64,000 nt of DNA from Enchytraeus crypticus (GCA_905160935.1 CAJHZI010000815.1:329751-393750), one strand, 5' to 3'. Positions 1-11,992 are shown, numbered from the stretch's first letter. Translations and numbers: made by a program. The notes: generated by a model not told the origin, from the sequence alone.

Positions 1-130
1 CTTTACTAGTTCGATCTTTGGTCGTCGAGTTGCAGCCATTGCAAGCTGATTTCCCATTCAAGAACTGTATAATATGTGAAGAACATGTGAAGTATTAATT
101 CAATTTACGAGTATTAATTTAGAATATATT

Positions 131-421
131 TTCCCCGTGTTGTGTCCGGGTTGTTTGAAGAATTGATCAACCGGTGACTGCACGTGTCGTAGAAAGGCGA
201 CTTAAGCACTAAGATCCATACCTAAGTCAGAAAGGGCATTCGGTTGGTGAACGCCTATGCTCCAGAAATCGCTACAAAAATTTAAACAAATGGAAAAGTC
301 TCAAATAGAGGATTGACTAATGGTGTTGTTTAGGACAGAGAGGATTTGAGACAGTCTATTTGTATCCCGATCCTAGTTAAATTGGGATTTAAGGAAGTAT
401 GATGATGATGATGATGATGAA
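131..421 (+). mobile_element. Short dispersed element, family B, (GAT)n tail
   Basis: A unit of about 290 bp starts CCCCGTGTTGTGTCCGGGTT and ends in a GATGATGAT run. A close second copy lies at 48810-49094, and end fragments occur elsewhere in the window. There is no ORF. A (TGA/GAT)n tail is typical of elements mobilised by RTE-type machinery (family knowledge); that partner is inferred. Confidence 0.7.
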
Positions 422-465
422 TTTAGAATATATGAAGAATAAGTGAAGTATTAAATGTAAATGTT

Positions 466-805
466 AGTCGAAGATGAGGAAGGCACAGGGGTCCACCTCG
501 TCATAAGTAGAAACCCTAGTAATAAAGGTATGTAAAAAATAACGTTATAGAGGATCCACTCGTATGTGGACATGTGGCGGTGTGGCTAGAACCAGTGGCG
601 ATGTCGGTAAGATACTCGACCGAGGATCAGTATGTGCGGGGTTCAAATCCTGGGCTCGCCCGTCACTGACATCGTTTTCGAGTGAGGAAACTGACCTTAA
701 CCTTAGCTTTACCAGCTTTACATGAAGAGGAAACGGAAGATATAGATGAGTGGAGTCGTTATATACTAGACCTGCCAGTAGTCAGTGCACTATGAGAGAG
801 AGAGA
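466..805 (+). mobile_element. Short RTE-tailed element, interrupted by a SINE
   Basis: Matches the intact copy at 54620-54855: a head with GTTAGTCGAAG and a 3' half ending in CTGCCAGTAG-type sequence and a (GA)n tail. It is split at about 574-719 by a tRNA-derived SINE; the uninterrupted copy runs straight across this point. The 3' half is the same as the 3' end of the RTE-like LINE at 38368-40910. Confidence 0.65.
574..719 (+). mobile_element. tRNA-derived SINE, family A
   Basis: Contains a pol III A-box-like stretch (GTGGCGATGTCGG) and a perfect B box GGTTCAAATCC at 640-650, followed by a tRNA-unrelated tail ending GAGGAAACTGACCTTAACC. Further copies lie at 3273-3402, 11993-12121, 33775-33895 (-), 35044-35178, 50668-50802 (-) and 62846-62985. 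Inserted in an older repeat. Confidence 0.8.
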
Positions 806-1212
806 TAGAGATGTGAAGTATTAATTAAATTTTCAACTGTTAAAAAACGTTAGTTATCAAGAACTTTGGCTGTTATTGGCTGGTTCAATTTTAAAACCAA
901 ACCGGTCCCTCAAATATTCCCTTAATAGAATTTCTTGCTTAGCATTACTTCAATCTAGTGACAGAAATGCATATTATTGTATATGAAATAAAAAAGCTTT
1001 ACAAAAAAAGCTTTAACCGTAAGTTAAATGTCATAATTGGAGGCGTGATGGCTTCAATATAAAGCGCTCGGAAGATTCAATATTCGCTCCCGCTACCGAA
1101 AATATATTAGCTAGCAAATGCCTTCCCACCCAGACAGCAGTAATTAACAGTAGCCTTTTCAACAATATTATTAATACTAGTAGAAAGTACGATTATTAAC
1201 ATATCTCTCTTT

Positions 1213-1437
1213 CTTAGTGCACTGCCTACTGGCAGGTCCATGGTTTATAACGTCTCCACTCTTCTCTGTCTCCCTCTTTCCTCTTCATTTCCATATATGC
1301 ATGTGTCTTTAAAACATCGAACATACCTAATATCGGCCTGTCTCTGCCTATTTTCCTTTCCATTATACCTTCTATGACCTCTATTAATAGACCTTCCCTA
1401 ATTAGGATGTGTCCTATCGAACTCTTCTTCCAGTTTC
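1213..1437 (-). mobile_element. RTE-like LINE 3' end fragment
   Basis: Reverse complement of the 3' untranslated end of the LINE at 38368-40910; on the + strand it begins AGTGCACTGCCTACTGGCAG. It lies just upstream of exon 1 of the membrane-protein gene. No intact ORF. Confidence 0.7.
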
Positions 1438-1581
1438 TTTATACATTTTTAATTATGAACATGTTTTTAATACATTTTTAATTAACATATATTTTTTAAT
1501 AATATGATATACTTAATAGTAACTGTAGATATTTCTTTTTAAAAATCTACTCTCAACTTGGTGCTATTTCTTACTGCACAG

Positions 1582-4500
1582 ATGCTGGTCCTCGGTTGTT
1601 TGGGGTTCTGGCATAATAAAGACTACTTTAGTAAATTAAAAGTGAGTAAAATTTTAATACCTTTTATTATGTTTTCACTTAGCACTAATAATGAATAATA
1701 AAAAGCTTCACCTACTAAATAGTGTACTTCTATTTTATTTCATAATACTTCTAGCAAGGCTGTACAGCTAGAACCAATTATACTTATTTGCCGTTGTATG
1801 CTAAATCGTGAACGTGCTGCTTTAAACTCATTCACTTTGACTTATTAAGACAACTACAATTAGTTGCAAGTCACAGATCTGAATACCTCTAAAAATTCTT
1901 GATTTTCTATTCTAGACTCGGAGGCATTTTTTGTTCTCCTACATTTACAAATGCCATTGCGCACGTATTGACTGAGTTCCCCTGCTTAGTCACAGTTCTT
2001 GTAGTTTTCATTATTTCTTCCTTCTTCTCTGTGATACATAGAATCGTTGCTTTTTGACAGAGCAATTGCAGCTAGCGCGGATTTAAGAGTAATCTTTCAA
2101 CACTCTAGAAACAGCTGTTTAATCTCTAGGCAAATTGCAAATTCAAATTACAAATCAATAACTAACTACTAATTCATTCCTGAATTGAAAATAATTGTTT
2201 ATGATTTGGTGATGTTTGCAGAATACGCTGTACATAATAACGGGTTGCTTAGCATCAATATCTGTATTGGTCGCCCATGGATTCAGTCTGTTAGTTCTAG
2301 TCCCAACAATCCACACTCTCATCCATACAGGGCCTGTCTCAGATAACACAACTCTGAGGCAGTATCTTCTAGGCAATGCTTCCTTCAGTCTAAAGAAGTC
2401 TACCTATGAGCCAGTGTGAGTTCTAATATCTTAGATTTTACTGAGTTCATTAGGAATTAATTATATAAATAATTAACTTTATAATGTTTAATTCCTAACT
2501 TATTAGCTCCGCTAATAAAGAGTGTATAGCTCTGCGATAAATTGATATATCGAATGTGTTAAATGATCGGTTGATTTCAACCTTCGATGTTATTACTTTA
2601 TTCTGGTTGTGAGATTAAGCTGTAATAATACATGTATATTAATAATTTATTGCTTGTCTTATAAACCCCCGCTCTTAACTTAAGCAGTGTGAATTCACTG
2701 AAGTTAGTCCACGAGATAAAAATTGAAGAATGAAACAAATGAAGGACTGGTTCATTAAGGTCCATGTAAATTTTCAGTAGTTGTCCAAAGACACTTTCCT
2801 ATCGAAGATCTCTACAACTCAAGAATATTGACGAGCTATTGAACACAAATCAGAGCACTTCTACAAGATAACTCGCGGCTTGTGGCGAGGAACCGGACGT
2901 TAAATTCTTATTGATTGATTGATTGATCGATAACTCCTCAAGTTTCCAGTTCAGTCTTTGTTAGACGATTATTGAACTAGAACAGCTCTCGATGGCGTCA
3001 CTGTTAGTGAATTTAGTTATAATTAAATTTGTAACTAAAGCAATTTAAAACTACTGCCCAATTTCTTTCAGCTGGCGGCAGATCTGTATTTCCTTTGTGA
3101 TTTCTACACTAAAATAATGACAAAATTGGACTTTGGAGTCTTTTTACAAATTATTTTTATTCTACCATTTCTTTCAGCTTCCAAGGCGGTTGGCGGCGAA
3201 TCTGAAAATACTTGAATCTCTCTAACTGTAGACTAAGCCAGAGTGGTAAAATCGCTTACCGACTTCACCACTAGCTGGAGCCAGTCGGTAAGACATTCGA
3301 CCGCGAATCAGTATGTGCGGGGATCAAATCCTGGGCTCGCCCGTCACTGATCGCGCTTTCGAGTGAGAAAATTGACGTTAACCTTAGCTATTTTAGCTTT
3401 TTAGGTTCTGACTTATTTTCAGTAGGGTCAAGGTAAAATCAAATGTTAGTTCCGTCACTTACATACTTTCTGGAACTGACGAGTAAGCTTTAATGTAGTT
3501 ATTCGTATTGATGTTACAACAGATCTGTAGATTTGAACCTGGTGCGGCTTAACCTCGCTCTGGATGTCATATCACTTGTACTACTCGCCGTGTCTCTGCA
3601 TTCTCAAACATCCACTCTCGTCGCTCTAGACAACCACTGGGAGGCGGTGTACGACATGACCGCTAAGGTATGAATACACCGTAATATAAGACATTTCAAA
3701 AACAATAACACAATTAAACCTTCAAAAGCTGAATACCTTCTCATCAGCACTCCACAGCAGCGTAATAAAATGTCCAGTCAACCCGTAACATTAAAAAATG
3801 TCCCCATAATACCTACAGATTCTGCACGTAACCTTTGTGTAATTTTAAAAAAAATCTAAACTTTAAAACAAATATTTTAGTAGTCTGTCGTTCTTCTTTT
3901 TTCCATATCCGTCAATTACGTAAAATTTGTAAGTCCCTTGATATCAATTCTGCCACTGTATTAACTAATGCTCTTGTCTATTCTAAACTTAATTATTGTA
4001 ACTCTCTACTGATTGATCTCCCGAAGACCTCTCTAATTTGTCTCCAACACGTCCAGTATTCTCTTTCTCTAGTCGTCTGTAATTTTAAAATGTTCAAAAC
4101 CCACACTTCTTTTCTTCGTAAGAAACTGCACTGGCTTGCAGTCTCTGAACGAATAAAATTCAATATAGCTTCCTTGACTTTCAAAGATTTAAATTATGCT
4201 AGACCATCATATCTGTCTGATCGCTTATCAATCTATCAACCCTCTCGTAGTCTTCGTTCCTCTAGTAAAAATCTTCTCACTGTACCAAACATTAAACATT
4301 AAATCTGCCATTTGCAGATTTGATGTTTTCTGTTTCCTTCATATTTTCTGGTCCGACATTATGAAACTCTCTGCCGCAAGATCTTGGTACTGGTACTTTC
4401 CGTGGCAAGCTAAAAACAATCTCTTTCCGCCATAGGTTTAAATTTGACGCGCTTGCCTTGGATCTTGGACTTGCACTGTTTTTATCTCGCTTTCTCTTGT

Positions 4501-7500
4501 GGTCTCTCTGTACACAGTCGTCATCGTGTGGTGCTTTGGCGCCTCATTGTGTAGAGTCTGCAAGAGACGTTCCTGACATTGCCTTATGGTGAGGAACCGG
4601 ACTTTAAGTTCTTATTGATTGATTGATTATTGATGGTTTGATTGATTGTAATAGTATTGAATAACCTGCTTCCTATGTTCTTCTTTAGTTGCGAATCACT
4701 TTGTGCAGTCAATGAATTAATTGATATATATTAGTTGCCCATTAGTATCCCGACCCTAGTAAAACTGAGATTAAAGGGAAGATGATGATGATGATGATGA
4801 TATTAGTTACTCATAATGTGCATGTACTGCAGTAAGTGTGTTGAAATTTTAGAATAGCTCATCACATTAAATATCCTAGGACTTTATGATGTGCATGCTA
4901 ACATATTTGTACAATCTGTCATCATGCTAACATATTTGTACAATTCCTGCCTCCGACTAAAATATGTACCTGTATGCTTCAAAATTGCAAAAATTATCAT
5001 GTTAAAGAAACCTGATAAGCCAGCTGAACTAGTAACGTCATATAGACCCATCTCGTTGTTACCTGCAATCTCTAAATTGTTTGAAAAGTTATTGTTGAAA
5101 CGACTCAAACCACTGGTCAACATTCCAGATTTTCAATGTGGGTTCAGAGCCCATCACTCGACAATCGATCAACCAAATCGGTTTGGTTACATCGCGTAAT
5201 CAAAGTAATCGAATGCGCGTTAGAGGAAAAAAATACTGCTCTGCAGTTTTTCTGGATGTCTCCCAGGCGTTTGACAGAGTCTGGCATCAAGGCCTCATTC
5301 ATAAAATGAACAAATTATTACCACAAAACTATTGCCAACTCTTGGAATCGTTTCTATCAAATCGTAAATTCACAGTATCACATGAAGAAGCATATTCTAA
5401 CCTATATGAAATTCAAGCAGGAGTGCCGCAAGGAAGTGTAATTGGTCCTCTACTGTACCTCCTCTATACAGCAGATATTCCAACAACAGAGGGTACGTTT
5501 ATGGGAACTTTTGCAGACGACACTGTAATAATGGTAACTGATGCTTGTCAGTTGAAGGCTGTCAGGAATTTGCAACTTGCTCCCGATGAAGTAAGCAGAT
5601 GGACAAAAGATTGGAAAATCAAACTCAATGAGACAAAATCGGTTCATGTAACATTTGCATTGGGCCATAGGAGCAACAATATTTACACTTACCTCAATGA
5701 CCTACAAGTTCCTCAGGCAGATTCAGCTAAATACCTTGGCCTACACTTGGATGCGAGATTGAACTGGAGATACCATGTCAAACAAAAAGCTGAGCAAATC
5801 CGGCACAAACAGCGAGAAATGTATTGGCTAATTGGACGCTACTCTAAACTCAGCCTGAGCAGTAAAAGGTTGATATATCAATCAATCATCAAGCCAATTT
5901 GGACATATGGTATTCAGCTTTGGGGTTGTACAAAGCAATCAAACCGGGACATTATTCAAAGAACTCAAAATAACTTCCTTAGAATGATTACTAATGCTTA
6001 CCGCTTTGTAACCAATCAGGAGATACATAGCGACCTGAGTATCAAAGGAATCGATGGCGTAATCCGAGAATACTCAGCAAAACATGAGAAACGTCTGCTA
6101 AATCATACTAACGTTGAAGCCATTCAGCTGCTAGATACTACCTGTGAATTGAGACGATTGAAAGAATCAAACCTCAAGAACTCGTTTCCTAGCCACTGGG
6201 GACTGCATATCATGCAAAGACGCTTGGGAGCTGTACGCTGGTTCAGCAAACCCGCACACGACTGGCTTAAACTAATTATGTCCACTTCAAAAATAGTGAT
6301 AAATTAACAAACGTTAAGATTGCCCTAAGCATATCCGATTAAGGATGTTTAAAAAAAAATTCTGTAATTTCTGTAATTTTCGAATTGCTAGAATAATATT
6401 TACTTTAAGCAATTGGATTGCAAAAGGAAGATACCGACTACGGTTTAGTTGTGCAGTGAAAAGTGCATTATAAAAAGCTAACACTAATACCTCGTTTAAC
6501 ATCAGTTTCCTGCTCGATATCGCATCAGTGACAGAAAGATAAAGCGTAATATAACGAATAATCTCGTTTCGTTTTTCTGTAAGATAAAGAAAGATATCTT
6601 ACAGAAAAAATTCTCTTCCAAAATCCTTTGAGAATTGATGTATTTAAGACCATCGTGGAATTTTGCTGACATTTTATATTTCACTTGTATCTCTTCTTTT
6701 CGTTTATGATTCTGCCGTTTTGCTGCTGGAGTAAATATCACTGTTCGCATGGTGTCGTGAGAAGGCTGGCTAAGGTGAGTAGGCTATAAGTCTGCTTACG
6801 CTATGATTACGGAAGCAGCTCTTCCACAGATATATCCCAGCTCTTCCACAGATATATCCCAGCTCTTCCACAGATATATCCCAGCTCTTCCACAGATAAA
6901 TCCCAGCTCTTCCACAGATATATCCCAGCAAAATCTCTTTTTCCAATTTCGCAGTTGCTTCAGTTACGTAATCTTTCATCGAGGGCTTAATGATCTGGAA
7001 GATGACTAGCACAAATTTACCATTCGTTTTTCAGATGCCCTATATATTTCTGTGGATGAGATGATGTAGGACAGAGAGAATTAGACACAGTCTATTTGTA
7101 TCCTGACCCTAGCTAAACTGTGATTCAAGGGAAGATGATGATGATTTGGCCCCTATTTATTTCTATGTTTTGATGTTGTCTTAACCTCAGAGCTTTCAGT
7201 TGCTTTTATGTGCCCACGCTTGCAGTGCGACCACAGAGGTAACCCAGCCTACTTCAACCCACTCGAGCAGATGACTCTAGGTCAGGTCGCTACGTACGTG
7301 GGGATAGTTCAGGTGATCACGTGGGATCAGGTCAGACTACATCCGAGCAACGTCCTCAACGACTGGCATCATCGTGGCTCTCCCATATGGTCCGGAGCTC
7401 TGGTATGTGCCTCTACCTTAGGGCAGGGGATATGGCGTAACTGTTAGAGTGTTCGCCTCGGATACAAGTGGCCTGGGTTCAAAGCTCAGGTCGTGTCACG

Positions 7501-9571
7501 TAATGATGGATATCCCCTTCGGCCCATGGAAGGTTAATCTTGTATCGGAGCTTGCTGCCGATTGGCGCTATCAATAGCAAAGATATGATTAACCGTGGAA
7601 AGGATTAATAATAACATGCCAGGAACCTGTAAAAATGACACGAGTTGCCTAACGGCTTAAATATGTGGCATTAAAATTGATAGATATCAGCATGGCTGAT
7701 CATTTCACAAAGATGTGTGCTATTATGATTTTGTTTTTGCTAGAAAAATATAATTTTAACTCAGTTTCAAAATATGCACTTGATGTAGGTGCTGACACAG
7801 CTGAGCTTCAGCTTAATGGTTACTAAAGGCTGTAAATTTTGCACCAGTTGCCAAGAGCCCTGTTGATAGCACTCTTGCTCAATAGTTAAGAAGCCATGGC
7901 TTCCAAATCTTGCATATAATCTCTGGCAGTACGGATACTGAAACGAACGTTAACTAGAGTTTGTCTTAAGTATATTTATATATTTATATATTTATATATT
8001 TAGTTGTCTAGTTGTTTTAGCTTGTAGAAAACTACTTGAAAATCAGTTTAAGTTTGTTTAAAAGTTTTATTTAGCCCGATAGAAAATCTGAATCGAAACC
8101 TTCTGTTAAATAATTCATGTTGGTAGATTGCGTATTGTAAATAATGCAGTGATCATTGTACCCGGTGCAAGCAGTTAATAGTTCAAAACTAAAAGATAGT
8201 TTCTTCACTGAACGAGATTTGACTTTACCTTTCACAATTTAAATTCTAATATCGTGCTTGTACAAGTGTGAGTTGGCTAAAGCTATTAGACAATTATGTT
8301 TAGTCAACTTATAAAAAATGTTACTCGGTTTCACAAACGTCAGCTTCTCATTAAAGTTTCTTGGTTCGTCTGACCTTTGTCCATTCTAAAGACATATGTC
8401 AAAAATTTGAAGTCTGATGTTATATTAAGATTTCAATTTTCTATTTCTTTTATATTCTCAATGTCATAGTACATGTAATTCAACAAAATATGATACTATC
8501 AAACTAAATAACATGTTTTTAAATATTTTATAATAAATTTTTAAATATCAAAGATTTTCATATTGTATCATCCATATTCCATATTGGTAGTTTAATATTC
8601 TATTTTATAGAATGTTTTTAAACAATTCTTTGAAATCAAAGAATAAATAAGACATTTTAAGACATGACAATATTCTCGTTGAGATTGAACGTGCTGGTGT
8701 TCGCACACGTTGCAGACGATCCTCGCCGGGCTGACGAGCACGCTGTACGGCAAGAGATCAGACCTGCAGCTCCTGGGGGTGATCGCTATAGTCCTGGAGG
8801 TTCTCTCTCTCGTCGCCAGCATCGTGGCTGTTGTCTTCAGCACCGCCAGTCTCGCCGCAGCCCTACGTGAGTGATATAATACTTCCATCATACTTCTTGT
8901 TTAACCCTCATACGTGTGGTTCAACCCATCATACTTCTGGTTTAACATATCATACTTCTGATTCAACCCATCATTCTTCTGGTTTAACCCAGCATACTTC
9001 TGGTTCAACCCATCATTCTTCTGGTTCAATCCAGCATACTTCTGGTTCAGCCCATCATACTTCTGCTTCAGCCCATTATACTTATGGTTCAACCCATCAT
9101 TCTTCTGGTTCAACCCATCATACTTGTGGTTCAATCCATCATTCTTCTGGTTCAGCCCATCATACTTCTGATTCAACCCATCATTCTTCTGGTTTAACCC
9201 AGCATACTTCTGGTTCAAACCATCATATTTCTGGTTCAACCCATCATACTTCTGGTTCAGCCAATCATACTTCTTCTTCAACTCATCATACTTTTGGTTC
9301 AACCCATCATACTTCTTCTTCAACCCATCATACTTCTGTTTTGCTAGAGTTAAAACTAAGGCCTATAAAAATTGCGGTATTTAATTTGCTCTATATAAAC
9401 TTGGATTTTGCAGAGAACAAGGCCCAGATAGAGAAGGATGACGTTGGAGTTCTTTGCTTCTTTCACTTGACTTTCATCATCATTTCTATCGTAGGCGTGG
9501 TGTATGTGGTGGGCATTGTGTTTCGTCAAATCAAGCAGATGCTCTTTTCATCCTCTGATAGCAGGGCTTAG
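1582..9571 (+). CDS. Multi-pass membrane protein, six exons, CD20/MS4A-like C-terminal half
   Basis: Seen: exons 1582-1641, 2222-2415, 3523-3667, 7226-7402, 8716-8866 and 9414-9571 join with matching phases (0,2,0,0,1) into 294 codons ending in TAG; every junction has AG before and GT after. Strong hydrophobic segments lie near residues 22-50, 91-110, 209-240 and 255-279, with weaker ones near 149-166 and 187-204. NTT (62-64) and NAS (72-74) are possible N-glycosylation sites. The motif P186-x-W188-x-G190 followed by G197, then two long helices, resembles the start of the second helix in CD20/MS4A and sarcospan-like proteins (family knowledge, recalled). Inference: an integral membrane protein of unknown function. 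Exon 1 is the least certain: its ATG directly follows an AG, so it may be internal to a longer gene whose 5' part lies outside the window. The later five exons are well supported. Introns carry LINE fragments and minisatellites. Confidence 0.72.
2860..2935 (+). mobile_element. L2-like LINE 3' end fragment with GATT tail
   Basis: Shares GTGGCGAGGAACCGGACGTT and the GATTGATTGATT tail with the larger L2-like pieces at 3835-4640 and 49170-49790. Lies in intron 2 of the membrane-protein gene. Confidence 0.55.
3273..3402 (+). mobile_element. tRNA-derived SINE, family A
   Basis: Has the same tRNA-like head as the copy at 574-719 and the tail GTGAGAAAATTGACGTTAACC. The B box is changed (GGATCAAATCC). 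Ends about 120 bases upstream of exon 3 of the membrane-protein gene. Confidence 0.7.
3835..4640 (+). pseudogene. L2/CR1-like LINE, 3' part of reverse transcriptase ORF
   Basis: The frame at 3835-4302 reads FFHIRQLRKICKSL, then LVYSKLNYCNSLL and KLHWLAVSERIKFNI, which are stretches typical of the C-terminal region of L2/CR1-group RT proteins. A frameshift follows, since 4196-4435 continues the similarity in another frame. A 3' UTR with GAGGAACCGGACTTTAAG and a GATT repeat tail closes it near 4640. It is 5'-truncated, lacks the catalytic RT core, and sits in intron 3 of the membrane-protein gene. Sister copies are at 41130-42130 (-) and 49170-49790. Confidence 0.75.
4738..4801 (+). mobile_element. 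Family B element, 3' end
   Basis: Reads TATCCCGACCCTAGTAAAAC and then a GATGATGATG run, as at the ends of the full copies at 131-421 and 48810-49094. Confidence 0.55.
4880..6360 (+). pseudogene. Jockey-like non-LTR retrotransposon, reverse transcriptase part
   Basis: 4891-5199 carries YRPISLLPAISKLFEKLLL (RT motif 2 region). After a frameshift near 5165-5200 the frame at 5138-6307 continues with AVFLDVSQAFDRVWH, AGVPQGSVIGPLLYLLY and the catalytic box FADDT. It then has the thumb region KPIWTYGIQLWGC, a characteristic segment of the Jockey clade (family knowledge). The stop TAA at 6305-6307 and an A-run at 6351-6359 mark the 3' end. The endonuclease and ORF1 are missing, so this is a 5'-truncated, frameshifted insertion in intron 3 of the membrane-protein gene. 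The long open 3' frame suggests it is younger than its neighbours. Confidence 0.85.
6828..6928. repeat. 22-bp minisatellite, about 5 copies
   Basis: The unit is AGCTCTTCCACAGATATATCC plus one C, nearly identical in each copy. It lies in intron 3 of the membrane-protein gene and makes spurious open frames on both strands. Confidence 0.9.
7055..7146 (+). mobile_element. Family B element, 3' end
   Basis: Reads GTAGGACAGAGAG and TATCCTGACCCTAGCTAAAC, then GATGATGAT, matching the last third of family B. It ends about 80 bases before exon 4 of the membrane-protein gene. Confidence 0.6.
7432..7725 (+). mobile_element. tRNA-derived SINE followed by SINE family E fragment
   Basis: 7432-7500 has a tRNA-like head (GATATGGCGTAACTGTTAGAG, B-box-like GGGTTCAAAGC). 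Its 3' end, ATGATTAACCGTGGAAAGG, recurs at 59496-59533. The next 100 bases (TTGCCTAACGG, TGATAGATATC, CTGATCATTTCAC) match family E copies at 14090-14280, 16030-16260 and 42845-43000. Lies at the start of intron 4. Confidence 0.5.
8885..9342. repeat. 21-bp minisatellite, about 20 copies
   Basis: The unit is approximately CCCATCATACTTCTGGTTCA plus A, with substitutions but no length change, so long frames stay open on both strands (Ser/Thr/His-rich forward, Lys/Asn/Tyr-rich reverse). It fills most of intron 5 of the membrane-protein gene (8867-9413). Confidence 0.92.
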
Positions 9572-10189
9572 CGCTTCTTCTGTATTATTATGTTGTGATG
9601 TTCTGCTAATATATGTAATCAGACGTTAAATTCAAGTCGGTTTCGAATGTATTTGTCAGTGCTCGAGCTTTTTGTCAAGAGCTAGTCTTTGTATGTTTTC
9701 CATAACGAGCTCTGCATGACTTCAACATCAAAATTTCTTGATAATTAAATTTAGTGAGATTTTTAAATAAGATTTTTAACCAGATTTTTAATGATAATTA
9801 AATTTAATAATAAGTAAATTAAATAAGATTTAAAATATGACTTTCGCGCTTATTGTATCGGTCTAGATGGCTGCGTTACTTTGTAACATTGCTTGAAGAT
9901 GTCATTGGTATAAGTTTGATCCGCACTCTAATAGTCTCTGATGGGTGCTGTAGCCATTCTTGCAAGTAACAGAACTCAAACATAGCTCTTTCGAGACAAA
10001 TTAAAATTCTCTGTGAGTATTCCGAGGTCATTCTGAATCTATGCTTATCTGCTTTACGCGAATATTTCGTCACACTTGTCGTTCTCGATGAATCTATTTT
10101 CAAGTTTTCCATGGTCGACAGTATAGCAGTATCAAACTCTAAGTCTTAATTTCTTTAACTTTGTACTCAAAATTTAATTTTACATACCG

Positions 10190-10265
10190 CTAAGGAAACT
10201 CTTAGAGAAGTTCTGACAGGGTTTCAAGCCGATGACTTTCTTCCTATCAGGCAAGCGTTCTAGCT
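10190..10265 (-). mobile_element. tRNA-like SINE head remnant
   Basis: On the - strand it has a B-box-like element preceded by an A-box-like stretch (GGTTTCAAGCCGATGACTTT on +). A related piece lies at 10695-10765 (GGAATTCGAGCCGTTGGCTT), and another at 62300-62375. It is too degraded to be a tRNA gene. Confidence 0.35.
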
Positions 10266-10990
10266 TGTAACAGCATTTACAGTGATGAAACACGAATTAA
10301 TTGATGCCAGTAATTGTTGTAGCAATTGATGATGTTAGTGCTTCAATTATTATCTCGTCACTGTAATAGATTATTAAATGTTGTGAGCGCATAACTGATA
10401 ATAGTATTTAGGTCAGAAGATACCTTGTTCAACTGCTAAATTATGTTTGACTGATATTAAATGAGAGATTAGTTAATTGCTATTTGGTAATGTTGAATTG
10501 CCATTTACTCTTTTAATAATTTTTCATTAATAAATTATAATTAACATTTTAAAATTTGTCATTTGTTTGTGACTTGTGTCAAGTTAATTTAATTTACTGT
10601 GTAACTTCTATGACCTTAAAACTTTGATAAGATAATGAGGCCATAGAAATACAGGTTTAAAGTCTGTTAGCGCAGAGTTAATAATTTTCTCAGAGATGAT
10701 ATGGAATGGAATTCGAGCCGTTGGCTTGCTTCATATCAGGCAAGCCTGCTATCGTGCAATTTAGTTGTGCAATGTGAGATATTACGGCTAGGTTAACTTT
10801 AATATGTTCTTTACTTCTCAAAATTTTTAATATTATTCAAATCAATACTACTGTAATTCTTAGTTTAATGTACGTTTAATTATTGTACTATCAGATACAA
10901 TAATGTATTTAATACATTATTGAATCTGATAATACATGATTGTATATGATAACTGAGATAGTGATTAACTACAGCTGATTGATTAGATAC

Positions 10991-11021
<31 letters not shown>

Positions 11022-11048
11022 CCCTCTCCCTCTCTCTCTCTCTCTCTA
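10991..11048. repeat. (CT)n microsatellite
   Basis: Dinucleotide run with CCC interruptions. Confidence 0.9.
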
Positions 11049-11180
11049 GCTCTCTGTTGTTCTACCATGTTGCAGGTCCAAGGTATTCAATATGTTATCA
11101 CGCTCCGTACTGAACACTCCATAGATTAATAAGTTAATACAGCCTTTATTGAAGAGAAAAATTGTCAATCGAGTTTCCCA

Positions 11181-11219
11181 AGCTATAGGCTAAAAGGCTA
11201 CACTCTTTAGCCTATAGCT
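11181..11219. repeat. Perfect 14-bp inverted repeat
   Basis: AGCTATAGGCTAAA at 11181-11194 and its exact reverse complement at 11206-11219, with an 11-base spacer. It could be a MITE remnant or chance. There is no U-tract or gene to support a terminator role. Confidence 0.6.
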
Positions 11220-11992
11220 AGGAAAATTTCAGATTCTGAGATGTTTTTGTCTTTAACTATATAATTATAACCCACGCAGTATAAGGTTGGTCTAGTCTTA
11301 ACTTTCTCGGACACAACACGTGAGCATTGATTTGATAATGAAAGCATTATATTTTGATCTCGATGATCTTAGATATCAACAAAAATCTCAACAAGCAAGG
11401 AAAAGGATTCATCTTCCAGGCACCTGCATAACCTCCGATCGCACAGTCTTTTACTAGGTGTCCATAGACTTACTACATGACCTACATTGTTGAATGGACA
11501 TTGATTTCTACTCATAAATAACGTAATCAGATCAAATTAAATCAGCTAATTTGAAGGTGTTTAAGCAAAGTAATTAAATAGTCGTGTCTCATCCATGATA
11601 ATATCATAAATATACATCTCTACAAATCATCTTTAAATTAAAGGCAATCCTCTTTTCCATAAACTTGCTAAATATCTAAGAGATACTATTAGACCTGTTT
11701 GAGAAATCATTAGTCGCCGATATGACATTTTCATGTCATATGATCGCCCGTACAAAAGTAAACCTGCCAGGGTTTATTGAACCGTAGACGGGGACACCTA
11801 ACAGCCCCCCCTGATTTGAACACGATTTACTATTCGATCGTTTAATAATGTCTTCAGCAATTAGTCTATCGTGAACCAATTCAAGACGTTGAACATTTGA
11901 GACGAGTCATTGTCCTTCTTTTTGTCTGAGGTCAGTCTGACATTCATGGACTCGGCAATTGATCAGTGGTTCCAGCGGGTGAATGCATTTAA

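Noticed and set aside
640-650. True tRNA genes at the B-box sequences
   Set aside because: Heads lack complete acceptor stems, recur many times with the same non-tRNA tail, and so are SINEs.
8831-9571. 246-residue + strand ORF and 140-residue - strand ORF as genes
   Set aside because: They read mostly through the 21-bp minisatellite; the real exon 6 lies in the 3' part of this span and is joined by splicing.
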